A DNA stretch of 64,000 nucleotides from Tumebacillus avium. GTDB taxonomy: Bacteria > Bacillota > Bacilli > Tumebacillales > Tumebacillaceae. The stretch is taken from assembly GCF_002162355.1 (NCBI RefSeq), contig NZ_CP021434.1, positions 2,766,501 through 2,830,500 on the forward strand. Direction: 5' to 3'. Both the position numbers and the translations under genes were made by a program. Under the pieces are notes generated by a model. It saw nothing but the letters and a program-made list of their open reading frames with translations. It was not told where the DNA came from and did no database searches. Of this stretch, positions 57,879 through 64,000 are shown piece after piece. Position 1 is the stretch's first letter, and each line of letters begins with the position of its first letter.

Positions 57879-57910
57879 AAAACGCCTTCTCCGAGGAGAA
57901 GGCGTTTTTG
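57879..57910. terminator. Bidirectional intrinsic terminator
   Basis: An 11-bp stem AACGCCTTCTC/GAGAAGGCGTT with CGAG loop and T-runs on both strands. It ends both the 103-aa gene and the minus-strand micro-ORF array. Confidence 0.92.
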
Positions 57911-57914
57911 TTTC

Positions 57915-57956
57915 TTAGAACTCGATAGTGATGGTGATTTTGATGTTGCGCTCCAT
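57915..57956 (-). CDS. Micro-ORF copy 1, 13-aa peptide MERNIKITITIEF
   Basis: Last of six tandem copies in transcription order. SD GGGGTGA lies 5 nt before the ATG at 57956, and TAA closes the frame. The peptide alternates Ile with Lys, Thr or Glu, a strongly beta-strand-prone amphipathic pattern. Codon choices specific to this copy: GAG for Glu12, ACT for Thr10. No known family; function unknown. The terminator follows 5 nt after the stop. Confidence 0.7.
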   Translation of the reverse strand: MERNIKITITIEF

Positions 57957-58009
57957 GAATGTCACCCCAATTCTATGATTCAAATTTTAAATCAGGACGG
58001 GAATAAGTT

Positions 58010-58051
58010 CTAGAATTCGATAGTGATGGTGATTTTGATGTTGCGCTCCAT
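58010..58051 (-). CDS. Micro-ORF copy 2, 13-aa peptide MERNIKITITIEF
   Basis: Same peptide as copy 1. ATG at 58051 preceded by GGGGTGACATTC as in copies 1, 3 and 4; stop TAG. It differs from copy 1 only by GAA for Glu12 and the stop codon, both third-position changes. Confidence 0.7.
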   Translation of the reverse strand: MERNIKITITIEF

Positions 58052-58103
58052 GAATGTCACCCCAATTCTGTTTTTTAAATTTTAAATCAGGACGGTATAA
58101 GTT

Positions 58104-58145
58104 CTAGAATTCGATGGTGATGGTGATTTTGATGTTGCGTTCCAT
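58104..58145 (-). CDS. Micro-ORF copy 3, 13-aa peptide MERNIKITITIEF
   Basis: Same peptide. ATG at 58145, SD GGGGTGACATTC, stop TAG. Third-position differences: GAA for Glu2 and ACC for Thr10. Confidence 0.7.
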   Translation of the reverse strand: MERNIKITITIEF

Positions 58146-58194
58146 GAATGTCACCCCCGGTCGTTTATTTATGTTAAATCAGGACGGTTAGGTT

Positions 58195-58236
58195 CTAGAA
58201 TTCGATGGTGATGGTGATTTTGATGTTGCGCTCCAT
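58195..58236 (-). CDS. Micro-ORF copy 4, 13-aa peptide MERNIKITITIEF
   Basis: Same peptide. ATG at 58236, SD GGGGGTGACATTC, stop TAG. Glu2 is GAG, Thr10 is ACC. The spacer towards copy 3 is 49 nt. Confidence 0.7.
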   Translation of the reverse strand: MERNIKITITIEF

Positions 58237-58285
58237 GAATGTCACCCCCGGCAAGTTATTTTATTTAAACCCCGGTAATTAAGGA

Positions 58286-58327
58286 TTAGAATTCGATGGT
58301 GATGGTGATTTTGATGTTACGTTCCAT
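58286..58327 (-). CDS. Micro-ORF copy 5, 13-aa peptide MERNIKITITIEF
   Basis: Same peptide. ATG at 58327, SD AGGGGTGAAAATTC (spacer altered), stop TAA. Unique CGT for Arg3. The surrounding spacers share little with those of copies 1-4, yet the peptide is unchanged. Confidence 0.7.
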   Translation of the reverse strand: MERNIKITITIEF

Positions 58328-58386
58328 GAATTTTCACCCCTTAGCCCCATATTTCGTTTCTTTTTTTAGAATGCTTTGAATTAGTT

Positions 58387-58428
58387 CTAGAATTCGATGG
58401 TGATGGTGATTTTGATGTTGCGCTCCAT
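58387..58428 (-). CDS. Micro-ORF copy 6, 13-aa peptide MERNIKITITIEF
   Basis: First copy in transcription order. ATG at 58428, SD AGGGGGTG followed by CCACAC, stop TAG. Coding sequence is that of copy 4. It is about 60 nt downstream of a candidate promoter. Confidence 0.7.
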   Translation of the reverse strand: MERNIKITITIEF

Positions 58429-58486
58429 GTGTGGCACCCCCTTACATGTTAAGCTGTCTCGTAAGTGTTAACCTGCTGTTGACTAC

Positions 58487-58515
58487 ATTCTGGCATGAAA
58501 ATAGTTTAAACGCAA
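58487..58515 (-). promoter_or_regulatory. Candidate promoter of the micro-ORF array
   Basis: Minus strand TTGCGT, 17 nt, CAGAAT. The -10 is imperfect. The -35 lies in the left arm of the inverted repeat at 58509-58542. Confidence 0.4.
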
Positions 58516-58542
58516 GTATTTTCTGAAAAATTTATTTGCGTT
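58509..58542. promoter_or_regulatory. Inverted repeat between the array and the divergent MFS gene
   Basis: AACGCAA and TTGCGTT arms 20 nt apart. The right arm runs into TATAAT (58542-58547), the probable -10 of the MFS gene; the left arm covers the candidate -35 of the array. A shared operator is plausible. The rest of 58429-58637 is AT-rich leader without other recognisable content. Confidence 0.45.
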
Positions 58543-58637
58543 ATAATAGTTTCATAGTCAAGGCGGTAGTAAATAACTTTAACGTACATCGAGTAAAGTG
58601 AAAATTCTGACTAAAAATGATTCTAAAGAGGGGACTT

Positions 58638-59897
58638 ATGATGGCTAACGTACAAACCAACACTTCGCTGCCCGAACCCAAACCGATGGGTTACAAAGAG
58701 TTACTTTCGATCCGTCATTATCTTTATCTATTAGGAGCACAGTTTGTCTCTGATTTAGGAGAAGGGGTTTATCGGCTGGCCTTGGCCTGGGCGATGCTGC
58801 AGATGACCGGATCGGCGTTGATGATGTCCACCGTGCTGGTGGCGCAGATGGTGCCGGCGATCATCTTTGGGATCTTTGCCGGGGTCATGGTCGACCGGGG
58901 GAACAAGCGCAAGTATATGCTGCAAGCCGACTTTTACCGGGGACTGGTCGTGGCGGCCGTCGTGGCCTTGTGGTATCTGGAGTGGCTGCAGCCGTGGATG
59001 CTGATCGTGGCTTCGGTGATCCTCGCTTCCTTTACGGCGTTCTTTACGCCGGCCCGCTCGGTGGCGGTGCGCTTTCTGGTGCCGGATCACGCGCTGATGC
59101 AGGCGAAGTCGCTGTCCTCCTCGACCAATACGATCGTCTCGCTGGTCGCTCCGGCGCTGGGCGGACTGCTGGTCGCTATCGATATGGGGCTGGCGTTTCT
59201 GGTCAACGCGGTGACGTTTTTCCTGTCGCTGCTCCTGATCTCCTTGATTCGCAACGAAGAGCTGACCAAGGTCGTCGAAGGCAAACTGAACTTCGCAATC
59301 TTTAAGAAAAGCCTGCAAGAAGGCTACAAGACGATCATGGGCAATCCAACTTTGAAATCGCTGGTCTATTATGTGGTGCTGCTCAACCTCTTGCTGGCGC
59401 CAAGCGGTGTTTTGATTCCGATGTATGCGTTTCAGGTGTCCGACATGGGCGCGACCGGCTTGGCCGTGTTTGAGATCACCTATTTTGCCGGGGTGCTGCT
59501 CGGGTCGATCGCCCTTGGCTACCTGACGCGCTGGCCGAAGATCGCGCTGGTCATCACGGGGATCGTGCTTTTGCTGGTGGCGTTCCTGGCGCTGGCGTTT
59601 GTGGAGAACTTCTACATCGCAACGGTGCTGATGCTGGTGCTGGGTCTGGGCACACCGATGACCAACGTGCCGCTGTCAACGATGTTCGCATTGAAAGTGC
59701 CGCGCGAACTGCTGGGGCGCGCGTCGAGTGCGATCGGGATTTTGACGATGACGTCCGCACCGCTGGCCTTGTCCTTGTCCGGGTCGGTGCTGGCGATGGT
59801 GTCGATCAGCGAGTTCTTCATGTACATCAGCGGATTTGGCCTGCTGCTCGTCGTGATGATGCTGCTCAATCCGGTGATTCGCAAATCGGAAGCGTAA
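58638..59897 (+). CDS. MFS transporter divergent from the micro-ORF array
   Basis: A 419-aa 12-helix facilitator of the macrolide-efflux/enterobactin-exporter-like type: HYLYLLGAQFVSDLGEGVYRLALAWAM at helix 1, FAGVMVDRGNKRKYMLQ as motif A, FFTPARSVAVRFLVPDHALMQAKSLSSS after helix 4. ATG at 58638 (or the adjacent ATG at 58641) follows GAGGGG. Such proteins export drugs or small peptides-like compounds. Its divergent promoter and the shared inverted repeat suggest coregulation with the 13-aa peptide genes; that it exports the peptide is only a guess. Confidence 0.85.
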   Translation: MMANVQTNTSLPEPKPMGYKELLSIRHYLYLLGAQFVSDLGEGVYRLALAWAMLQMTGSALMMSTVLVAQMVPAIIFGIFAGVMVDRGNKRKYMLQADFYRGLVVAAVVALWYLEWLQPWMLIVASVILASFTAFFTPARSVAVRFLVPDHALMQAKSLSSSTNTIVSLVAPALGGLLVAIDMGLAFLVNAVTFFLSLLLISLIRNEELTKVVEGKLNFAIFKKSLQEGYKTIMGNPTLKSLVYYVVLLNLLLAPSGVLIPMYAFQVSDMGATGLAVFEITYFAGVLLGSIALGYLTRWPKIALVITGIVLLLVAFLALAFVENFYIATVLMLVLGLGTPMTNVPLSTMFALKVPRELLGRASSAIGILTMTSAPLALSLSGSVLAMVSISEFFMYISGFGLLLVVMMLLNPVIRKSEA

Positions 59898-59908
59898 TCT
59901 GTGCGACA

Positions 59909-59940
59909 AAAACACCTTGCCCTCTACAGGCAAGGTGTTT
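59909..59940 (+). terminator. Intrinsic terminator
   Basis: A 12-bp stem AAACACCTTGCC/GGCAAGGTGTTT with a T-rich tail after the MFS gene. Confidence 0.88.
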
Positions 59941-59947
59941 TATTTTG

Positions 59948-59953
59948 TATAAT
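59948..59953 (+). promoter_or_regulatory. -10 element of the CapA-like gene
   Basis: TGTATAAT, 48 nt upstream of the start; no convincing -35 is visible because the preceding terminator occupies that region. Confidence 0.4.
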
Positions 59954-60000
59954 CGACTTATGTTTGGAAGACAGTATGGAGTAAAAAGGAGTCTAGTGCA

Positions 60001-61167
60001 GTGGGAAAAGTGTTGATGACAGCTTTAACGATCCTCTTGGCGGCCGGAGCGGCCGGATGCAGCGCAAACGGCGCGCCGAATCCGAACACGCAGATCAAGA
60101 CGCCTGACGTGGTGAAGAATCCGCCGCAGCAGGAGCAAGAGCCGGAAGCGGTGACCACGCAGGCGACGGTGGCGGCGATCGGAGATATTTTGATTCACTC
60201 GTCTTTGTACAAAGATGCGCAGACGGCAAATGGCGGCTATGATTTCCGCTATCAGTTTGAGCTGGTCAAGCCGTATCTGCTCAAGCCGGACCTGGCGATC
60301 GCCAACCAGGAGACGATGATCGGCGGCGTGGAGGTCGGCTTGTCCGATTATCCGATGTTCAACTCGCCGCAGGAAGTGGGCGATGCGCTGAAAGATGCCG
60401 GGATCGACGTGGTGTCGATCGCGAACAACCACTCGCTCGATGCGGGGGAGGCGGGGATTCGCAGCGCCTTGCAGCATTGGAATGAGCTGGGGATTCCTTA
60501 TGTCGGGGTCTATGCCTCGCCCGAAGACCAGCAGCAGATTCGCGTGGTCGAGAAAAACGGGATTACGTTTGCGATCTTGTCGTACACGTACGGAACAAAC
60601 GGGATTCCGGTGCCGGAAGGAAAAGACTATCTGGTCAACCTGATCGACCCGGAGCAGATGAAAGCGGCCGTGCGGGAAGCGAAAAAGCAGGCCGACGTGG
60701 TGATCATGAACCTGCATACGGGCAATGAGTATCAGCGCCAGCCAAGCGATGAGCAAAAAGCTTTGGTGCGGGAGATGACCAAAGAAGGCGTCGACATCGT
60801 GCTGGGGCATCATCCGCATGTGCTGCAGCCGGTGGAGTGGATCGACAATGGTGATGGGCGTAAGTCGTTTGTGGTCTATTCCCTGGGCAATTTCATCTCC
60901 GGACAAGATGAGATTTACCGCGAGATCGGCGGCATTTTGGAGCTGGACGTGGAGAAGGTGACCCAAGGCGACGAAAAGACGATCACCTTGAAAAATCCGG
61001 CCTTCCTGCCGGTCTGGACGCACAAGCGCAACTGGCGCCAATACAAAGTGTATCCGCTCGCCGAGGTGACTCCCGAACAGCTGCCGAAAAGCAAGGAGCT
61101 CTACGAGGAGATCAACACCCACATGAAGCAATGGGTGCCGGAGCTGAAGAATACGCTCCCTAAGTAA
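60001..61167 (+). CDS. CapA family lipoprotein (PGA_cap metallophosphatase fold)
   Basis: A 388-aa protein with a lipoprotein signal (lipobox AAGC, Cys near residue 20), a Pro/Gln linker and a calcineurin-like CapA domain. Metal-site blocks: AAIGDILIH, AIANQETMIGG, VVSIANNHSLDAGEAG, VIMNLHTGNEY and IVLGHHPHVLQPVEW. CapA proteins take part in poly-gamma-glutamate synthesis or attachment; no capBC genes are here, so a stand-alone wall-related role is as likely. GTG start with AAAAGGAG upstream. Confidence 0.88.
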   Translation: MGKVLMTALTILLAAGAAGCSANGAPNPNTQIKTPDVVKNPPQQEQEPEAVTTQATVAAIGDILIHSSLYKDAQTANGGYDFRYQFELVKPYLLKPDLAIANQETMIGGVEVGLSDYPMFNSPQEVGDALKDAGIDVVSIANNHSLDAGEAGIRSALQHWNELGIPYVGVYASPEDQQQIRVVEKNGITFAILSYTYGTNGIPVPEGKDYLVNLIDPEQMKAAVREAKKQADVVIMNLHTGNEYQRQPSDEQKALVREMTKEGVDIVLGHHPHVLQPVEWIDNGDGRKSFVVYSLGNFISGQDEIYREIGGILELDVEKVTQGDEKTITLKNPAFLPVWTHKRNWRQYKVYPLAEVTPEQLPKSKELYEEINTHMKQWVPELKNTLPK

Positions 61168-61244
61168 ATCATCTACTTATTAAGTAATAGAGGCTATTAT
61201 GTAAGAGTCTATATTATATGAAGAAACACGTTTTATACTACACA

Positions 61245-61282
61245 AAAAACACCTCTGCCTTATGCGGGCGAGAGGTGTTTTT
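61245..61282. terminator. Bidirectional intrinsic terminator
   Basis: A 12-bp stem AAAAACACCTCT/AGAGGTGTTTTT with an inner GCC/GGC pair block, between convergent genes. Confidence 0.88.
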
Positions 61283-61283
61283 G

Positions 61284-61532
61284 CTATTCGCGCTCGATTT
61301 TGTCGAGGACGACAGAAAGGGCGAGGGCGCGGGATGTGGTGAGGTTGCTCCCGTAGACGATCAGCTTGTCCCCGTCGACCGGGGTGCCGATGGCGTAGAA
61401 TTCGCCTTTGAGATTCTCGTAGACTTCGATGTTGAAGTCGCCTTTTTCCGTTTGGTACTCATAGATTTCTTTGCGCAGCAGGGTGCCGCCCTCGGGGACT
61501 TCCGTTTCGGTCCATTCTTTTGGCATTTGCAT
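61284..61532 (-). CDS. Hypothetical protein
   Basis: An 82-aa soluble protein with predicted beta strands (EIYEYQTEKGDFNIEVYENLKGEFYAIGTP) and a C-terminal helix ending in VVLDKIERE. No family recognised. ATG at 61532 has AAGGGGTG 9 nt upstream; GTG at 61544 overlaps that SD. Confidence 0.62.
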   Translation of the reverse strand: MQMPKEWTETEVPEGGTLLRKEIYEYQTEKGDFNIEVYENLKGEFYAIGTPVDGDKLIVYGSNLTTSRALALSVVLDKIERE

Positions 61533-61577
61533 GCAAACATTCACCCCTTCGAGAAAATTGTTTTGCGCTGGAAGAAG

Positions 61578-61604
61578 GGAAGAGCGAATAGCTCTTCCTT
61601 TTTT
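61578..61604 (+). terminator. Terminator-like hairpin
   Basis: An 8-bp stem GGAAGAGC/GCTCTTCC with a T-run on the plus strand. It lies beyond the minus-strand GNAT gene, so on the minus strand its tail is only pyrimidine-rich. Confidence 0.6.
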
Positions 61605-61635
61605 AGTTTCGTTCTTTTTTAGTTCAGTTGCTCTT

Positions 61636-62112
61636 TTAGATGAGTTTGTACATCATCAGGTCATCGACATACTGCCCGTTGAGGAAAAATTCCTGCACGA
61701 GACGCCCTTGCTCGATGTAGCCGCAGCGCTTGTAGAACTCGATGGCGCCAGAGTTGGTCGCCAGTACGCGCAGTGCGACTTTGCGCTTGCCTTCCCGGAG
61801 CGCCTTGTCTTCGATCGCTTGCATCAGTTGGCGGCCAACGCCTTTGCCTTGATAGTCAGGGTGTACGGCGATCGACAGCTCGGCCACATGATCGTTGCTC
61901 GGCAGGCCGGTCGGGTTGCGGCTTTGCACATAGCCGCAGACCACACCTTCAGATTCGGCGACGATTTGCGAGCCGGGCGGGCAGCGGTCCAGATATTCTT
62001 CGGTCGAGTTCCAGCTGTTGTCGGAGACTGCGCTGTCGGTCGACCAGGCGATGTTATCGAGGGCGACCAATTGTACCGCATCTTCAGCAGTGGATGGACG
62101 AATGATCAGCAT
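61636..62112 (-). CDS. GNAT family N-acetyltransferase
   Basis: A 158-aa acetyltransferase. The acetyl-CoA pyrophosphate loop is HPDYQGKGVGRQLMQAIEDKA, preceded by strand AELSIAV; the C-terminal GAIEFYKRCGYIEQGRL is also diagnostic. Acceptor substrate unknown. ATG with AAAGGAGG upstream; divergent from the methyltransferase gene 64 nt away. Confidence 0.9.
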   Translation of the reverse strand: MLIIRPSTAEDAVQLVALDNIAWSTDSAVSDNSWNSTEEYLDRCPPGSQIVAESEGVVCGYVQSRNPTGLPSNDHVAELSIAVHPDYQGKGVGRQLMQAIEDKALREGKRKVALRVLATNSGAIEFYKRCGYIEQGRLVQEFFLNGQYVDDLMMYKLI

Positions 62113-62176
62113 CAGGAAATACCTCCTTTATGTTACAATAACGGTAATCGAGTGGTTCGGAAAGGGGTTATTTTTG

Positions 62177-63331
62177 ATGAGCGCTGTGGTGCGCGAACGG
62201 CTGGCAGAACTTTTGTCCGCCCAAGGCAAGCTGACCTTTGCGGAATTTATGGATACAGCATTGTATCATCCGACGGCGGGCTACTACAACCGCCCGGAGA
62301 TGACGATCGGGCCAAGGGGCGATTTCTACACATCGCCGATGGTGCATCCGATCTTTGGCGCCTGTGTGGCGCGGCAGGTCTGGCAGATGTGGAATCTGCT
62401 CGGCAAACCCGATCCGTTTTTCGTGCTGGAGATGGGGGCTGGCGTCGGCACGATGGCAGTCGATTTCCTGCGCATGGCGGAGCGCGATGCGGCGTTTTAC
62501 GCGGCGGTGCGCTACCACATCGTTGAGCAGGGGGCGGCGCTTCGCGGGAAGCAGCAGGCTGCCGTGGAAGGGGCCGGGCATGGGAACAAAGTCGAGTGGT
62601 TTGAGACGCTGCAGCAGGTGCCGTGGGGACAGGTTGGGGTGATTTTCAGCAACGAGCTGTTCGACGCCTTGCCTGTGCACCGGCTGGGCAAGACGGATGA
62701 CAGCTATGTGGAATTTTACATCGCGGCGGACGGTGGGGGCTACCGCGAAACGGCGGGGGAGCTGTCCGACCCGAATTTGCTGAAGCTGGTCGATGCAGAG
62801 ACGCTTGAGCTGCTGCAGCCGGGCGAGCGCTTTGAAGTCTGTCCGGCGGCGGGTGAAGTGATCGAAGCGATGGGGAGCTTGCTGGAACAAGGCTTTGTGC
62901 TGACCATCGACTACGGCAATCTCGCGCCTGATGTACACTTGCGCCACCGCAAAGGGACAGGTGTGCGGGCGTTTTGGAAGCAGAAGCTGGTCGAGCCTCT
63001 GGAGCAGGTCGGCGAGCAGGATTTGACGGCCGATCTGGACTTCTCGCTTTTGATCCGGCGCGGGGAGAATGCAGGGCTGTACGAGGTTGGTTTTACCGAT
63101 CAGATGCATTTTCTCGGCGGCAACGGCTTCTTGCAAAAAGTCGCCGAGCTGCAGAAGCGGGCGCGGGAGAAGATGGACCTGATGGCCGATGAAGAGCTGC
63201 ACAAAATGCTGGCGCTGTTTATGCCGCAGTCGCTGGGCGAAGTGTTTAAAGTGCTGATTCAGGTCAAAGGCCTCGAAGCGGCGCAGCTAAAAGAGAAGCT
63301 GGGGGCTCTGACATTTTCACTGGATGAGTAG
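62177..63331 (+). CDS. SAM-dependent methyltransferase, MidA/NDUFAF7-like (COG1565)
   Basis: A 384-aa class I methyltransferase of the MidA family: YHPTAGYYNRPEMTIGPRGDFYTSPMVHPIFG at the N-terminus, SAM motif FFVLEMGAGVGTMAVDFL, and VIFSNELFDALPVHRL. The mitochondrial relative methylates an arginine of complex I; bacterial targets are unproven. ATG at 62177 follows AAAGGGG. The next gene starts 20 nt after its stop. Confidence 0.88.
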   Translation: MSAVVRERLAELLSAQGKLTFAEFMDTALYHPTAGYYNRPEMTIGPRGDFYTSPMVHPIFGACVARQVWQMWNLLGKPDPFFVLEMGAGVGTMAVDFLRMAERDAAFYAAVRYHIVEQGAALRGKQQAAVEGAGHGNKVEWFETLQQVPWGQVGVIFSNELFDALPVHRLGKTDDSYVEFYIAADGGGYRETAGELSDPNLLKLVDAETLELLQPGERFEVCPAAGEVIEAMGSLLEQGFVLTIDYGNLAPDVHLRHRKGTGVRAFWKQKLVEPLEQVGEQDLTADLDFSLLIRRGENAGLYEVGFTDQMHFLGGNGFLQKVAELQKRAREKMDLMADEELHKMLALFMPQSLGEVFKVLIQVKGLEAAQLKEKLGALTFSLDE

Positions 63332-63351
63332 GACACAGGAGGGCCGGTACG

Positions 63352-63918
63352 TTGGAGAGAAAGACGTTGTTGATCGATATGGACTCGGTGATCGTCGACC
63401 TGATGAGCGAATGGTTTCGCCGCTACAATGAGGAGCATGGCGATGATCTGACGGTGGAGCGGATCGAGTGCTGGCAGACGGAAAAGTATGTGAAGCCGGA
63501 GTGCGGCACGAAGATCTATGACTATCTGGATGCGCCGGGCTTGTTTCGCGGGCTGAAGCCGCTCCCGCATGCGTTGGAAGTGCTGGAGCGGCTGGCGAAG
63601 GTGTATGACATTCTGATCGTGACTTCTTCGCGGACGTTTGCGTACACGGAGAAAGAGCAATGGGTGGAGGAGCATCTGCCCTTTATCGGCAAAAGCAATC
63701 TGATCTTTGCCCATAAAAAGGACAGGATTCGCGGCGATCTGCTGTTTGATGATGCGCCGCACAATCTGGAAGCATTTCTGGCGACGGGCCGGCCGGCGGT
63801 CGCGATGGACTATCTCTATAACCGCTCGGTCGATGTGCCGCGCGTGTCCGGGTGGCTGGCGTTTGAATCGTTTCTTGCCGGGCGAAAGTGGGGGAGCGAG
63901 GGTGAACAGGCAACGTGA
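63352..63918 (+). CDS. 5'(3')-deoxyribonucleotidase-like HAD protein (NT5C type)
   Basis: A 188-aa HAD phosphatase with motif I LLIDMDSVIVDLMSEW (DMDxV variant as in 5'(3')-deoxyribonucleotidases), motif II LIVTSSRTF, Lys in HKKDRI and motif IV DLLFDDAPHNLEAF. It would dephosphorylate dNMPs, trimming nucleotide pools. TTG start at 63352 with AGGAGG upstream. Confidence 0.83.
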   Translation: MERKTLLIDMDSVIVDLMSEWFRRYNEEHGDDLTVERIECWQTEKYVKPECGTKIYDYLDAPGLFRGLKPLPHALEVLERLAKVYDILIVTSSRTFAYTEKEQWVEEHLPFIGKSNLIFAHKKDRIRGDLLFDDAPHNLEAFLATGRPAVAMDYLYNRSVDVPRVSGWLAFESFLAGRKWGSEGEQAT

Positions 63919-64000
63919 TGTGGTGATTCTCGGCGGCGGTCCGGCAGGCATGACCGCCGCGCTATGGTGCAAGCGGCTGGGGCTGTCGCATCTCCTGCTG
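63902..64000 (+). CDS. FAD/NAD(P)-dependent oxidoreductase, N-terminus (3' truncated by window)
   Basis: Thirty-three codons are visible. The dinucleotide-binding loop DVVILGGGPAGMTAALWCKRLGL (GxGxxG) opens the protein, as in thioredoxin-reductase-like flavoproteins. GTG at 63902 overlaps the nucleotidase gene by 17 nt, with GAGCGAGG before it, indicating coupling. The specific enzyme cannot be told. Confidence 0.75.
   Translation, partial: MNRQRDVVILGGGPAGMTAALWCKRLGLSHLLL

Larger units (their letters stand above)
57915..58428 (-). repeat. Tandem array of six SD-plus-micro-ORF units (period 91-101 bp)
   Basis: Start codons are spaced 95, 94, 91, 91 and 101 bp apart. Conserved parts are the 42-bp ORF and the SD region. 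Spacers between copies 1 and 4 share CCGTCCTGATTTAA (minus strand); the others are unrelated and AT-rich. All five variable positions in the ORFs are synonymous or stop-codon third bases. Confidence 0.92.

Noticed and set aside
57915-58428. CRISPR array
   Set aside because: Repeats are 42-bp plus SD, spacers share sequence with each other and vary in length, and no cas genes are present; the coding explanation fits better.

Overview
The window looks like a chromosomal segment of a moderately high-GC, endospore-forming Firmicute of the Alicyclobacillaceae type (Tumebacillus-like; this placement is inferred from gene content, not from a search). Support comes from SD-led genes with ATG, GTG and TTG starts, Bacillus-type families (SpeA, YwhD, YusI, YunC, YuiD and YwfO-like proteins), a spore photoproduct lyase, a CotS-like spore coat kinase, lipoteichoic acid synthase, and dense intrinsic terminators. 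No rRNA, tRNA, IS element, CRISPR array or prophage was seen.

Layout. 1-9.1 kb: a truncated M24 peptidase, alpha/beta hydrolase, small alarmone synthetase, S1-domain protein, DsbA-like/CoA-binding pair, YusI, M16 protease, EamA permease and LtaS. 9.1-14 kb: M20 peptidase, a polar amino-acid ABC transporter and a cyanophycinase-like peptidase. 14-20 kb: an accessory stretch with two small secreted PPC-like proteins, a lower-GC HTH-TPR regulator followed by a 43-codon secreted-peptide gene (RRNPP-type quorum-sensing pair), an MFS pump and an AT-rich HEPN-like gene. 20-29.3 kb: YwhD, SpeA, a c-di-AMP riboswitch ahead of a LysM-3D cell-wall protein, then an operon-like run of glycosyltransferase, a large phosphatase-like membrane protein and 2-oxoacid:ferredoxin oxidoreductase KorAB. 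29.3-31.5 kb: three tandem paralogues of a secreted C39-like protease sharing one promoter architecture. 31.6-43.4 kb: LysR/MFS pair, two AI-2E permeases, a 37-aa orphan RiPP-like precursor, Bcp with a 46-aa membrane peptide, HD phosphohydrolase, HAD enzymes and a chemoreceptor. 43.6-53.8 kb: phosphonate-type ABC genes lacking a binding protein, MFS, DedA, CotS, GT2, YunC and a B12-radical SAM protein. 53.8-64 kb: a heptanucleotide repeat, a divergent XRE pair with repeated operators, M42 peptidase, SplB, an array of six micro-ORFs all encoding the same 13-aa peptide divergent from an MFS transporter, CapA, GNAT, a MidA-like methyltransferase, a deoxyribonucleotidase and a truncated flavoprotein.

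The most unusual element is the array at 57915-58428. Six tandem SD-led ORFs on the minus strand each encode MERNIKITITIEF. The copies differ only at third codon positions and in the stop codon, while the spacers have diverged. That pattern indicates selection on the peptide. The second system of note is the regulator/peptide pair at 15794-17112 with a palindrome upstream of the regulator. Third is the orphan FDLD-leader peptide at 36880-36993, preceded by an 8-bp inverted repeat.
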